From: Shewanella psychrophila
GTDB taxonomy: Bacteria > Pseudomonadota > Gammaproteobacteria > Enterobacterales > Shewanellaceae
NCBI RefSeq assembly: GCF_002005305.1
Contig: NZ_CP014782.1
Coordinates: forward strand, 4,030,001-4,094,000
Direction: 5' to 3'
Length of the DNA stretch: 64,000 nucleotides
A program made the position numbers and the translations under genes. Positions 26,146 to 34,843 of this stretch are shown here, one piece after another. How positions within the stretch are numbered: position 1 is the stretch's first letter; every line of letters starts with the position of its first letter. Under the pieces are notes generated by a model. It was not told the origin of the DNA, did not search any database, and saw only the letters and a program-made list of their open reading frames with translations.

Positions 26146-27363
26146 ATGACGACCTGGCTTTCTATCGGGATACTATTTACCTTCGCCGCCATCGCCTTTG
26201 TGATTTATCGTTGGGGTAATTTGGAATGTATCGGCGTCACCCCCGTTCGCACCTTCACTTTTATCGCTATACTTTTCACCTCAGGGCTTGATGTGGGACT
26301 CATCATGTTCCCGCTCACCGAATTTGCCGGATATGCAGATGTGACAGCTAGCCCTGAATACGGTTTTAGTAATCCTCTAGCAATCGAGTTTGGCTTCTGG
26401 GCATTTCTGATCTGGGCATTTTATTTCTTAACTTGCTTCTATTTCTGTGTGATAGAGCCAAGAGTAAAATTCTTTGAGATCCCGCTGATAAAGTTTATCA
26501 ATAACTTGGTTATTATCGGTACCTGTGCCTTTACCGCTTACCTTTTACTGACTAACTTACCTTGGTATCTGCCTGGAATAGGCGACGGTGAAACGATTGT
26601 CAGCAGTTTCTATCTGATTGTTTTCGCAGTTATTGCCACAGCCGTTTATTCCAGTACCAGCATTCGTTACGTTCGAACCCTGAGCTTAGCCAGCACTTGG
26701 ATGTTCTTAGGCTTGATCGTGATCATGTGGGCTGGCGCCTTCTTATCGGACGGCTCCGGTGTCGGCGAGTTTATCACGACCTTTGCTATGATCGGCGATT
26801 ACTTCGGCAACCTACATCACTTTGTATTACCTATGAATGATTACCATGAATTCTACCTATTTTGGTGGTTTGCCTGGAGCATCATGATTGGTCAATTTAC
26901 CTCACGTTTTGTGGGCGGAATGAAGACCTATCAAGTGTTGATTGCCATGATGGTGTTCCCCTCTATCCCCATCGCAGTTTGGTTTACAGTTCTTTACTAC
27001 TACAGCGCCAACGAAATCGCGACCACTGGTTTTTATAACTTAGCTATGGTCATGGTGGGTATCACCTTTGTAGTCAATTCGCTGGATTCTCTCATCCGAC
27101 TCTATACAGACAATCTAAACTTAACTGTGCAGCGTTTCGGTAAGACCAAGTACATCATTGGCAATATAGTGCTTATGAGTGGATTAACCTTGCTGTTCCA
27201 ACTGGATTTCTTGCAAATACAGTGGGTAGGTGCGGTAGCAATCGGTCTGATTTTGGCTTGCTTCGGTTATATTTTAGCGAAGAAATATAAGCAAGTGGCA
27301 ACCATCGAACAGTCACCTAAAGAAAACAAGATTGATTTTACTAAAATTGAATTAGCTAACTAA
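26146..27363 (+). CDS. Short BCCT-family choline/betaine transporter
   Basis: A 405-residue, very hydrophobic protein. FYLFWWFAWSIMIGQFTSRFVGG followed by TYQVLIAMMVFPSIPIAVWF matches the BCCT signature segment that forms the tryptophan-lined substrate box, and GLDVGLIMFPLTEF corresponds to the family's GMGIGLxFWGVAEP helix. BCCT proteins carry choline, betaine or carnitine with Na+ or H+. This one is some 100-200 residues shorter than usual: only about 48 residues precede the GLDVGL helix, so the first helices and long tails are missing or shrunk. Its place after betIBA argues for choline uptake. Confidence 0.8.
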   Translation: MTTWLSIGILFTFAAIAFVIYRWGNLECIGVTPVRTFTFIAILFTSGLDVGLIMFPLTEFAGYADVTASPEYGFSNPLAIEFGFWAFLIWAFYFLTCFYFCVIEPRVKFFEIPLIKFINNLVIIGTCAFTAYLLLTNLPWYLPGIGDGETIVSSFYLIVFAVIATAVYSSTSIRYVRTLSLASTWMFLGLIVIMWAGAFLSDGSGVGEFITTFAMIGDYFGNLHHFVLPMNDYHEFYLFWWFAWSIMIGQFTSRFVGGMKTYQVLIAMMVFPSIPIAVWFTVLYYYSANEIATTGFYNLAMVMVGITFVVNSLDSLIRLYTDNLNLTVQRFGKTKYIIGNIVLMSGLTLLFQLDFLQIQWVGAVAIGLILACFGYILAKKYKQVATIEQSPKENKIDFTKIELAN

Positions 27364-27389
27364 TAAGCTGAAAATAAAACAAAGAGAAG

Positions 27390-28097
27390 ATGATGAACAA
27401 TACAATAAAAAAGCTAGCATTACTGGGATTAATAGCCTTACCTACAACGGCAATGGCAGGCATAAGCTCTACCATCACTGCGGTATCTGATTACACCTTC
27501 AACGGTGTGAGCCAGACAGATAATGGCCCAGCCTTACAGGCCAGCCTGGACTATGCAGCTGATTCAGGTTGGTATGTTGGCACTTGGGCCTCAAATGTCG
27601 ACTTTGGCTCAGAGGACGATACCTGGTTAGAGTTAGATTTCTATGGCGGTAAGTTCTTCCAACTGACACAAAGTGTGTCTCTGGATGCCGGTATCGCTTA
27701 TTACACCTATCATGGTGACTCAGGCTCAGATGAATACCAGTACCCAGAGCTATACACTAAGTTTGGTTATGCTTCATCAATCGGACAGAGTGAACTTAAC
27801 TTCTGGTATTCATGGGATTATTTTGGTACTGATGCGGGTCATTACATCATGATGGCGGCGCATACCTTTACGATTGCAGAAGGTCATGATATTCGAGTGG
27901 TTTTCGACCGTTCAACCTCTCTCGATGAAGATAAGTATGCATGGCATGACGATAAGGCTTACAACCATTTCCGCGCCGAATATATGACAAGCTGGAAAGG
28001 TTTCGACTTTAATCTCGCAGTAGAAGACACCAGCATGGACACTGATATCAGTGATACCCGAGCGGTATTGTCTGTAGCGCGAACCTTTGGATTCTAA
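27390..28097 (+). CDS. TorF-family putative outer-membrane porin
   Basis: A 235-residue exported beta-barrel protein. The signal peptide LALLGLIALPTTAMA is followed by GISSTITAVSDYTFNGVSQTDNGPALQ, the start of this family (TIGR02001-type), then many alternating aromatic strands such as GWYVGTWASNVDFG and SQSELNF-like segments, ending in a C-terminal phenylalanine (RTFGF) as outer-membrane barrels do. It follows the BCCT gene by 26 bp, so it is probably co-transcribed and may admit choline or betaine across the outer membrane; that substrate is inferred from position only. An intrinsic terminator follows. Confidence 0.85.
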   Translation: MMNNTIKKLALLGLIALPTTAMAGISSTITAVSDYTFNGVSQTDNGPALQASLDYAADSGWYVGTWASNVDFGSEDDTWLELDFYGGKFFQLTQSVSLDAGIAYYTYHGDSGSDEYQYPELYTKFGYASSIGQSELNFWYSWDYFGTDAGHYIMMAAHTFTIAEGHDIRVVFDRSTSLDEDKYAWHDDKAYNHFRAEYMTSWKGFDFNLAVEDTSMDTDISDTRAVLSVARTFGF

Positions 28098-28150
28098 CTA
28101 ATACCCATCAGTATAAGCTTTGCTAAGCTAGGTATTCGTCCATAAAACAT

Positions 28151-28186
28151 GCAGAATAACGCCTAAACGTTATTCTGCATTTTTGT
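28151..28186 (+). terminator. Intrinsic terminator of the choline cluster
   Basis: A perfect 11-bp stem (GCAGAATAACG / CGTTATTCTGC), 6-base loop, then ATTTTTGTT. It closes the bet-transporter-porin transcript. Confidence 0.85.
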
Positions 28187-28240
28187 TACGTGAGTCTCAT
28201 TGAATATTCTGTTATTGTGCTCAAAAATGAGGGGAGGATT

Positions 28241-28717
28241 ATGGAAAAGTACGAACAACTATTAATTTCACTGCGCCGGGTTATTCGGGCCATTGATATA
28301 CATTCCCGTCAACTGAATAAGCAATCGGGATTAACCGGACCTCAGCTCATGGTCATGCAGAACATTGCCCAACTGGATGCCCCTCTCGTCAAAGAGATCG
28401 CCCAAAAAGTTGCCCTGAGCCCTGCCACTGTGACTACGATTATCGATAGACTCGAAAGTCGTAAATTAGTGTTCAGAACTCGCAGTGAAACCGATAAACG
28501 CAAAGTTCATTTGTCATTGAGTGAAGCCGGACAAGCATTATTGAGCAACTCACCCAAACCCCTTCAAGAGCATTTTATTACCCGTTATCAAAACCTCGAA
28601 GGGTGGGAACAGAGCCAACTACTATCGGCCGTAGAACGTATCGCCTCGATGATGGATGCTCAGGAGCTAGATGCAGCTCCTGTGTTATTAGTTGGACAGA
28701 TTCAAGCCGAAGAGTAA
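28241..28717 (+). CDS. MarR-family transcriptional regulator
   Basis: A 158-residue winged-helix repressor. The start is the ATG after GAGGGGAGGATT, a strong ribosome site; an upstream GTG in frame would add 17 unlike residues. The fold is seen in SGLTGPQLMVMQNIAQ, VKEIAQKVALSPATVTTIIDRLESRKLV and RTRSETDKRKVHLSLSEAGQALL, the recognition helix and wing of the family. The ligand and target are unknown. It directly follows the porin terminator, so a link with choline use is possible but unproven. Confidence 0.92.
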   Translation: MEKYEQLLISLRRVIRAIDIHSRQLNKQSGLTGPQLMVMQNIAQLDAPLVKEIAQKVALSPATVTTIIDRLESRKLVFRTRSETDKRKVHLSLSEAGQALLSNSPKPLQEHFITRYQNLEGWEQSQLLSAVERIASMMDAQELDAAPVLLVGQIQAEE

Positions 28718-28733
28718 AATGAAATCAATTAAC

Positions 28734-29975
28734 CTAGGCTTCAATACACACTAAGTTTCGGCCAGATTCTTTGGCATCATAAAGAGCCTTATCGGCTCTT
28801 TGAATAAGTGCATCCAAGCTATCATCCGCAAGCCCGGCAATACCTGTACTCACAGTGATGAACATATCCCCTTTCGACGTGGCGATAGGCTTCATCTCCA
28901 GTTGAGAGCGAAACTTATCCATCAAGGCAAACGCTTTCTCTTCATTCAAACCTTTAAACGCAACGGTGAATTCCTCGCCACCAAATCGGTATACGGTAAA
29001 GTGTTGACCGAAGAAATGCTTCAAGCGTGCAGCAAATTCGACTAACACCTCGTCACCCACATCGTGGCCATGGGTATCATTGACTCTCTTAAAGAAATCG
29101 ATATCCAGTAAGGCAACCGTTAGCGCTCCCTGCTTCTGCTTAATGTGTTCAACTTGCTCTTCGAAGAGCCCGAAAAAATATCGGCGGTTATACACGCCGG
29201 TTAAATAATCCAAGTTAGCTTGATCCCACAACTTACGGATCATATCCAGAGAGTCCAGAGTATTAAGTACCCGGCAGTGAAACTCTTCATGAACAAAGGG
29301 TTTTTTCAGAAAGTCATTTGCACCATTTTTAATAAATCGTGCAGATAAACTCTCATCCGAGTCACTGGAAAGACCGATAATCGCTAACTCTTCTCTGCTG
29401 AACTTTTCTCTGACCTTCAAGATGAGGCCAAAGCCATCCAAGCCTGGCATATTGTAGTCGGTGATAAGCAGTTGAACATCTGGTTGGCTCTGTAATATAT
29501 CCCAGGCTGAGTTACCATCATCGGCTTCTATGACTTGGTAGAGGTGTTGCTCGAGTAAACTTCTGACAAACTTACGGCTCACCACAGAATCATCGGCAAC
29601 CAACACTTTGACGTCTATGTTACGTTGAAGTCGGCGAACTAAGCGAACGACATATTCATAACTGAAGCGATTTTCTTTTAAGATATAATCGACTATACCG
29701 AGTTGTAATAAGCGCTTTCGCTGCTCTGAATCCAAGCTTCCGGTGAGCACGATACAAGGGGTCTTTTTTGACAAAACCAGCCTGACAATTTCGCCTTCTT
29801 GGGCATCGGGCAGATTCAAGTCGGTGATCGCCACAAAATATTCATTCTGTTCTAATAGCAATTTTGCCGACGCTAGATCCACCGCAAAGTCGACTTCACA
29901 GTCTAACTCCTGAGCAATAAGATGCTGTAAAATACGGGACACAACTTTACTGTCCTCTACGACTAAAATACGCAA
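28734..29975 (-). CDS. Double-receiver diguanylate cyclase (REC-REC-GGEEF)
   Basis: A 413-residue cytoplasmic signalling protein. The first receiver domain (1-115) has VVEDS, the phospho-acceptor region AITDLNLP (Asp52) and a weak C-terminal Lys position. The second receiver (about 122-240) has VADDS, LLITDYNMPG and the conserved FLKKPF. The GGDEF-type cyclase (about 250-413) has DYLTGVYNRRYF, LLDIDFFKRVND and the active-site RFGGEEF, so it should make cyclic-di-GMP. The RxxD product-inhibition site expected just before GGEEF is absent. No partner histidine kinase is adjacent. It converges with the MarR gene. Confidence 0.93.
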   Translation of the reverse strand: MRILVVEDSKVVSRILQHLIAQELDCEVDFAVDLASAKLLLEQNEYFVAITDLNLPDAQEGEIVRLVLSKKTPCIVLTGSLDSEQRKRLLQLGIVDYILKENRFSYEYVVRLVRRLQRNIDVKVLVADDSVVSRKFVRSLLEQHLYQVIEADDGNSAWDILQSQPDVQLLITDYNMPGLDGFGLILKVREKFSREELAIIGLSSDSDESLSARFIKNGANDFLKKPFVHEEFHCRVLNTLDSLDMIRKLWDQANLDYLTGVYNRRYFFGLFEEQVEHIKQKQGALTVALLDIDFFKRVNDTHGHDVGDEVLVEFAARLKHFFGQHFTVYRFGGEEFTVAFKGLNEEKAFALMDKFRSQLEMKPIATSKGDMFITVSTGIAGLADDSLDALIQRADKALYDAKESGRNLVCIEA

Positions 29976-30267
29976 TCTTTTCTCCTAAAACTTATAATTT
30001 ATTTTATTTCTAATCTAATGACTTAATTATTTTTCTCATCGGTCTCATCACCTCTATTTCTCTGATGAGACTGTTTCCTGACGAGGGTTTCGTTGCTCTT
30101 TTTATAGCAATGGTAACGTTTCTAATTATGCCAAACATTTATCTGAGCCGAATATTTTTTATCGCATCTATTAAAGGTAGCACTTAAGCTCTATTTGCCA
30201 CAAAAGATTTACCTGACTAGTATCGATTATTTTGTACAATCACTGTCTCATCCACCGTTATCGGTAA

Positions 30268-31479
30268 TTATTGAGTGCTTTTAGTCGCTTGTACCGAGGT
30301 TGAATGAGTAGACTCACTATCATGGACAGGAGTTGTTTTGGCCTTCTTGAGGTCAATCACGACCGTTGCCGAAATTTTATCTTGTATTGCCTGCCTGTTA
30401 GCGTCCCAAAAAATCTGTAGGAATCCGAGTAGTCCGGTCGCAAATCCAGCGCCATAGCCACCATAACGGCCAAATGCATCCCAAAGGGAGAGTTTAGTGC
30501 CATCAAGTTGAATGACTCTGATCCCCAGTAGTTTCTTCCCCAAAGTTTGTCCGTCAAACCAAGCTGTGAATACGGTGAAATAAAAAGCTGCCCAACCAAA
30601 TCCCAGACCTAAGTCATTAAGTATCCCTTTTGCCCAAGAAATTAAGCTGTAGCCGTCAGCTTCATCATCTTCTTTGTCAAATTCTTGTAACTGGCTCTTC
30701 TCCGGTAGCTTGAGCTCTTGTGCCCCCTGAGTTGTGGTCAGAGTTTTATCAGCAGCTGAAGGTTCAGCTCCCTGTGACGCTAGCAATTCAACCTCATTAG
30801 TGGCGCGAATCTCATGTAGATTATTTTTTCCGAGTTTATTTAGCTCATTCAATTCTGCCAGTTCTTGTGCTATTGCTTGCTTAAGTTTTACCTTGTCAAC
30901 GTTCGATAATGATATATCGTCTATGGCATCATTGAGTATCGACGCTTGTTCAGAAAATGGCAGTTGCGATGCTCTCAGTGCAGGCACTAACTCATTTAGT
31001 TCAGTCTCGGCACAATCTAAACTAACACAACTGCTAAAACGTATGATATTAGGCACATAGCCAATAAGCTGACCCACAGTTTCCATTGTCACAGGCGGCG
31101 CGGAAAAGCCCGAGTTAATATTGACATCATCATCGGCTGAGGAGAGGAAGCCTCCTAGTGTCACCCAAAGCATCATCACCAACATGGCGAGATACAGGCC
31201 CCACTTAAACAATTTACCCAGTTCACGACTCTTTCTTTGGATCAGTAGGGTCAAACCAACAAATAAGATAAATACTAAGCCTGCCTGCTCAGCAAGCACA
31301 GAGATCAGCAAGCCGTCAACCATCATGGCTAAGCCTCGCTTCATCGGGGTCGCTAACGGGGTATAGAGCACCTGAGGGGCGATCTCGAAGGCAAAAGGAG
31401 TGACAATTGTCTTGGGATCGGTCTTTGGATCCATTTGCGAGACGTATTCGTATTTTTTTTCAGGAGTTGTGCTTGTCAT
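30268..31479 (-). CDS. RDD-family inner-membrane protein
   Basis: A 403-residue membrane protein with the RDD pattern split across its length. The N-terminal part has TPMKRGLAMMVDGLLISVL followed by two helices. The long middle (about 130-290) is acidic, Leu/Glu/Ser-rich and probably cytoplasmic or periplasmic. The C-terminal part has FTAWFDGQTLGKKLLGIRVIQLDG and FGRYGGYGAGFATGLLGFLQI. RDD proteins have been linked to ion exchange and other roles, but none is clear here. It is a single leftward gene. Confidence 0.85.
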   Translation of the reverse strand: MTSTTPEKKYEYVSQMDPKTDPKTIVTPFAFEIAPQVLYTPLATPMKRGLAMMVDGLLISVLAEQAGLVFILFVGLTLLIQRKSRELGKLFKWGLYLAMLVMMLWVTLGGFLSSADDDVNINSGFSAPPVTMETVGQLIGYVPNIIRFSSCVSLDCAETELNELVPALRASQLPFSEQASILNDAIDDISLSNVDKVKLKQAIAQELAELNELNKLGKNNLHEIRATNEVELLASQGAEPSAADKTLTTTQGAQELKLPEKSQLQEFDKEDDEADGYSLISWAKGILNDLGLGFGWAAFYFTVFTAWFDGQTLGKKLLGIRVIQLDGTKLSLWDAFGRYGGYGAGFATGLLGFLQIFWDANRQAIQDKISATVVIDLKKAKTTPVHDSESTHSTSVQATKSTQ

Positions 31480-31792
31480 AGCTATCCGTTGTTATTATTT
31501 TTATAGTCTATTCAGCTATTCACTTATAGACCGGTGACTATATGAAAAAGAGATTTATACCCAGAACCCGTAAAATACTCTATATTCAAACATCATAGAT
31601 TTAATAGCCGATATATGCAGGAATAAAGCTTAGATACAATAGGTTAACACTTTTAACCATCATCCAACTCAAGGTTTAATACTAGATACATGATGTTTAA
31701 TAACTAAATGGAATAACGAAGAACAAACAATCACTTCTATTGCCGCTAAAGGCGATTATTATTAGCTTGGATATTCAATGGAGCAGCAAACA
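31480..31792. other. Divergent intergenic region between RDD gene and cysK
   Basis: No gene supported. It should contain the promoters of both flanking genes; no distinct CysB-type site could be recognised by eye. Confidence 0.4.
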
Positions 31793-32761
31793 ATGAGCAA
31801 AATTTTCGAAGATAATTCTTATACCATAGGTAACACCCCTCTTGTTCGCCTAAAACGTGTGAGCAAAGGCAATGTTTTAGCCAAAGTAGAAGCCAGAAAC
31901 CCAAGCTTTAGCGTTAAGTGCCGCATTGGTGCAAATATGATTTGGGATGCTGAGAAGAAAGGTTTGCTGACTCAAGATAAAGAGCTGATTGAGCCAACAT
32001 CGGGGAATACAGGCATCGCCTTGGCTTATGTTGCTGCCGCTCGCGGTTATAAACTAACTCTAACCATGCCTAATACCATGAGTTTAGAGCGCCGTAAGCT
32101 GCTAAAAGCCTTGGGAGCAAATTTAGTCCTTACCGAAGGCGCTAAAGGCATGAAGGGCGCAATTGATAAGGCCGAAGAAATTCGCCAATCAGCGCCTGAA
32201 AAATACGTTTTACTGCAGCAGTTTGATAACCCAGCTAACCCGGAGATCCATGAGAAAACAACGGGCCCTGAGATCTGGAATGACACCGACGGTGAAGTCG
32301 ATGTCATCGTTGCGGGTGTTGGCACTGGCGGTACCATCACTGGAGTAAGCCGTTACATTAAGAATGCTAAGGGTAAAGCAATCACTTCTGTCGCAGTCGA
32401 GCCAGCTGATTCACCGGTTATCGCCCAAACGCTTGCGGGTCAAACAGTACAACCTGGGCCACATAAGATCCAAGGTATCGGTGCAGGCTTCATTCCAGGT
32501 AACTTAGATCTGGAAATGATTGACCGCGTCGAAGCCGTGACAAATGAAGAGTCAATCGAAATGGCTCAACGTTTGATGAAAGAGGAAGGTATTTTAGTGG
32601 GGATTTCTTCCGGTGCAGCGGTTGTAGCCGCAAATCGCATTGCCGCGCTTCCTGAATTTGAAGGCAAGAATATTGTCGTAATTCTTCCATCAGCAGCCGA
32701 GCGTTATCTCTCTTCAGTCTTATTCCAAGGCGAATTCTCTGACGCTGAAAACGTTCAGTAA
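31793..32761 (+). CDS. cysK: Cysteine synthase A CysK
   Basis: O-acetylserine sulfhydrylase joins O-acetylserine and sulfide to make cysteine. The 322-residue PLP enzyme begins MSKIFEDNSYTIGNTPLVRL, as CysK does. The cofactor lysine is Lys42 in SVKCRIGANM, the substrate loop is PTSGNTGIAL, the phosphate-binding loop is GVGTGGTITGV, and GISSGAAV lies toward the C terminus. The start is placed at the second ATG, which matches the family N terminus and has GGAG upstream; an ATG five codons earlier is possible. It is single, with its own terminator, and separated from cysZ by a large accessory block. Confidence 0.95.
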   Translation: MSKIFEDNSYTIGNTPLVRLKRVSKGNVLAKVEARNPSFSVKCRIGANMIWDAEKKGLLTQDKELIEPTSGNTGIALAYVAAARGYKLTLTMPNTMSLERRKLLKALGANLVLTEGAKGMKGAIDKAEEIRQSAPEKYVLLQQFDNPANPEIHEKTTGPEIWNDTDGEVDVIVAGVGTGGTITGVSRYIKNAKGKAITSVAVEPADSPVIAQTLAGQTVQPGPHKIQGIGAGFIPGNLDLEMIDRVEAVTNEESIEMAQRLMKEEGILVGISSGAAVVAANRIAALPEFEGKNIVVILPSAAERYLSSVLFQGEFSDAENVQ

Positions 32762-32782
32762 TAGCCACTGACACTGGAATTT

Positions 32783-32812
32783 AAAAACCGGATCTAATGT
32801 CCGGTTTTTTTA
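32783..32812. terminator. Terminator shared by cysK and the convergent TetR gene
   Basis: Inverted repeat AAAAACCGGA / TCCGGTTTTT with a 7-base loop. The T-run follows on the plus strand and the A-run gives T on the other strand, so it may act both ways. Confidence 0.85.
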
Positions 32813-32822
32813 TGTCTCTCGG

Positions 32823-33521
32823 TTAAGAAAGAATACCTTTGATAATATTTCGAATTGCCGAGCTAATTATTATTTCAAACTCAGGTCCAGACTCACCATT
32901 ATCGTTTCGAACTATAGATTGATATTCCAACAGCTTGATTAAGCCTAAAACTTGGTAGGCATCAGCCAAAGAACTGCTCGAACCCAACTGATCGAAAAAG
33001 CCTTGAATAGTCGACAGTAAAGACTCATCTAATCGGTTTATGGCACTGGCGAGTTGTTTATTCCTGAGCGCTTCTTCATGAAAGGCCACCTCCAATATAC
33101 GATCGTCTCTGTTGAACACTTGCTCTCGGATATGAGCACAGATAAATTGCGTTAAGTTGCTCACTAACAATTCTGTGTACTCGCTAACATTATATGTATC
33201 TTCGCCAGCTCCCAGGCTCACATTGCTGAGCTGTTTGAGTAGCTCGAAGCTCCGAGTTTCCAGTTCCTTATTCATCCATAAGGTTTTTTCAGCAAAATAG
33301 GTCAATGAATCACTGATAAGATCTTTGATGTCTTTAAAATAATAAGTAGTAGATGCTAAAGGCACGTCGGCCTCTTTCGCCACTGCACGGTGGCGGACAC
33401 CACGAATCCCCTCTCTGACAATAAGCCTTAAAGTGGCTTCTAAAATAACCAATCGCCTCGCCTCGCCGTCACTTCGGCTTGTTTGACGTCCCACGTAAGT
33501 TAATGGATGAGTCATATTCAA
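32823..33521 (-). CDS. TetR-family transcriptional regulator
   Basis: A 232-residue repressor. The N-terminal helix-turn-helix is clear in RRLVILEATLRLIVREGI, RGVRHRAVAKEADVPLAS and TTYYFKDIKDLISDSL. The rest is a helical ligand domain of unknown specificity. It converges on cysK and is divergent from a CBS-domain gene. The intergenic region holds a TTAACTTAA-based palindrome that it could bind. An alternative start two codons downstream exists. Confidence 0.9.
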   Translation of the reverse strand: MNMTHPLTYVGRQTSRSDGEARRLVILEATLRLIVREGIRGVRHRAVAKEADVPLASTTYYFKDIKDLISDSLTYFAEKTLWMNKELETRSFELLKQLSNVSLGAGEDTYNVSEYTELLVSNLTQFICAHIREQVFNRDDRILEVAFHEEALRNKQLASAINRLDESLLSTIQGFFDQLGSSSSLADAYQVLGLIKLLEYQSIVRNDNGESGPEFEIIISSAIRNIIKGILS

Positions 33522-33733
33522 TCCCTTGGTTATACAGACAGTCTAAAATGCCAGTATCACTTTAAAAATGAGCCACTAAGTTTAATTTTTCCCATTATAC
33601 CGATTTAAATCACTGGAAAAATTGCTTTGGTATTTGTTTTTTATTCTTTTTTTTTGTTTATCTAACAAAACAAGGAATTCCGTCTAATCTTATAACAATA
33701 GAACATATTTCACATGCTTAAGCAGTGCACATA

Positions 33734-33758
33734 TTAACTTAACATTAAGTTAACTTAA
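33734..33758. promoter_or_regulatory. Operator candidate upstream of the CBS gene
   Basis: TTAACTTAA and TTAAGTTAA form an inverted repeat two bases apart, and the right arm continues into the 14-bp palindrome TTAAGTTAACTTAA. It lies about 43 bp before the CBS gene and in the region shared with the divergent TetR gene. Confidence 0.45.
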
Positions 33759-33800
33759 TATGACAGGCAGGATCACTCAGTTGCAATAAGGGAGCGAGTT

Positions 33801-34232
33801 ATGGAGTCGATTAAAATTGCTGACTACATGAATAGACATCCGGTTACATTTACAGAGCACATGCCCATTGCAGAGGCAGTTGAACTCTTCCTGCATAACA
33901 AACAAATTGGTGGACCCGTTATTGATGAAAATAGAAAGGTCATAGGCTTTCTATCTGAGCAAGACTGCTTAATCAAGATGCTAGAAGCCACCTACCTCAA
34001 TGAAAATCATTATGCTGTAGGAGATGTAATGCACGGCGATCCTCTTACTGTGAAAAAGGAATCTTCTGTACTGGATCTCGCTCAACAGATGACTCATCAC
34101 AAGCCTAAAATCTACCCTATTGTTGATGAAGCAGATAAATTAATTGGCGTGATTAATCGCTCTGCCGTATTAAAAGCCTTAGACGATCACTTAAAAGCCA
34201 TGTATGAGCGTGGACATACCCGATTAGTTTAG
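33801..34232 (+). CDS. Tandem CBS-domain protein
   Basis: A 143-residue soluble protein made of two CBS domains (about 5-60 and 72-130). Visible elements are MNRHPVTFTEHMPIAEAVELF, GGPVIDENRKVIGFLSEQD, then VMHGDPLTVKKESSVLDLAQ and KIYPIVDEADKLIGVINRSAVLKAL. Paired CBS domains bind adenine nucleotides and sense energy state, usually acting on a partner protein; no partner is identifiable. GGGAG precedes the start. It lies just before the nuo operon, but 239 bp separate them, so co-transcription is uncertain. Confidence 0.9.
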   Translation: MESIKIADYMNRHPVTFTEHMPIAEAVELFLHNKQIGGPVIDENRKVIGFLSEQDCLIKMLEATYLNENHYAVGDVMHGDPLTVKKESSVLDLAQQMTHHKPKIYPIVDEADKLIGVINRSAVLKALDDHLKAMYERGHTRLV

Positions 34233-34471
34233 TGATGTTCAAAAACGATAATCTTGGCTAAATCAGGCTGAATGGTCAGCAGACCCTCTTAGCTCATCAA
34301 TGAAGCCAAGTGTTCCAATCTCGAAACACAAGTAACTCATTAGAATAAAAATATAATATTGTAGACTCTTTTTTTGAACTCTTTTTTTTAGACTATGCTT
34401 TACCACAACTAAGGCATTGCCTCGAAAATTAAGTTTTTTGGGATAAGAAACAAAGAATAAGGCGCTGAGCT

Positions 34472-34843
34472 ATGGTATCTGCGAGTTTTATTTTCTATGT
34501 TTTCGCAATAATCATCGTCACCATGACGATGATTATCGTGTCTCATGCCTTGAACCCCAGAGGCCATAAGAGAACCAACGCCTACCCTTATGAATCAGGT
34601 ATCGTCCCCGTCGGTAATACCGACATTCGCTGGAACGTGAACTACTTCTTAATTGCCATCTCCTTTGTCATTTTCGACATCGAAGCCGTATTTCTCTACC
34701 TCTGGTCATTGGTGGTAGTAGAAACAAGTTGGCCCGGTTTTCTTACTGCAACAGTGTTTATCTTAGCCCTATTCATTGCCCTGATTTATGAGATTAAACA
34801 AGGCGCCTTCGATTGGGGCATAGCTAGAGAAGGAGATTCTTGA
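34472..34843 (+). CDS. nuoA: NADH-quinone oxidoreductase subunit A
   Basis: NuoA is a small membrane subunit of complex I near the quinone site. The 123-residue protein has three hydrophobic helices and the conserved loop YESGIVPVGNTDIRWNVNYF followed by ISFVIFDIEAVFLYLW. It is the first gene of a thirteen-gene operon; the next gene begins on the last base of its stop codon. The promoter should lie in the preceding 240 bp, but no site was defined. Confidence 0.95.
   Translation: MVSASFIFYVFAIIIVTMTMIIVSHALNPRGHKRTNAYPYESGIVPVGNTDIRWNVNYFLIAISFVIFDIEAVFLYLWSLVVVETSWPGFLTATVFILALFIALIYEIKQGAFDWGIAREGDS

Noticed and set aside
5217..31792. Integrated phage or genomic island with attachment sites
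   Set aside because: No integrase, transposase, tRNA gene or matching direct repeats at the ends were seen; the content looks like gradual accumulation.
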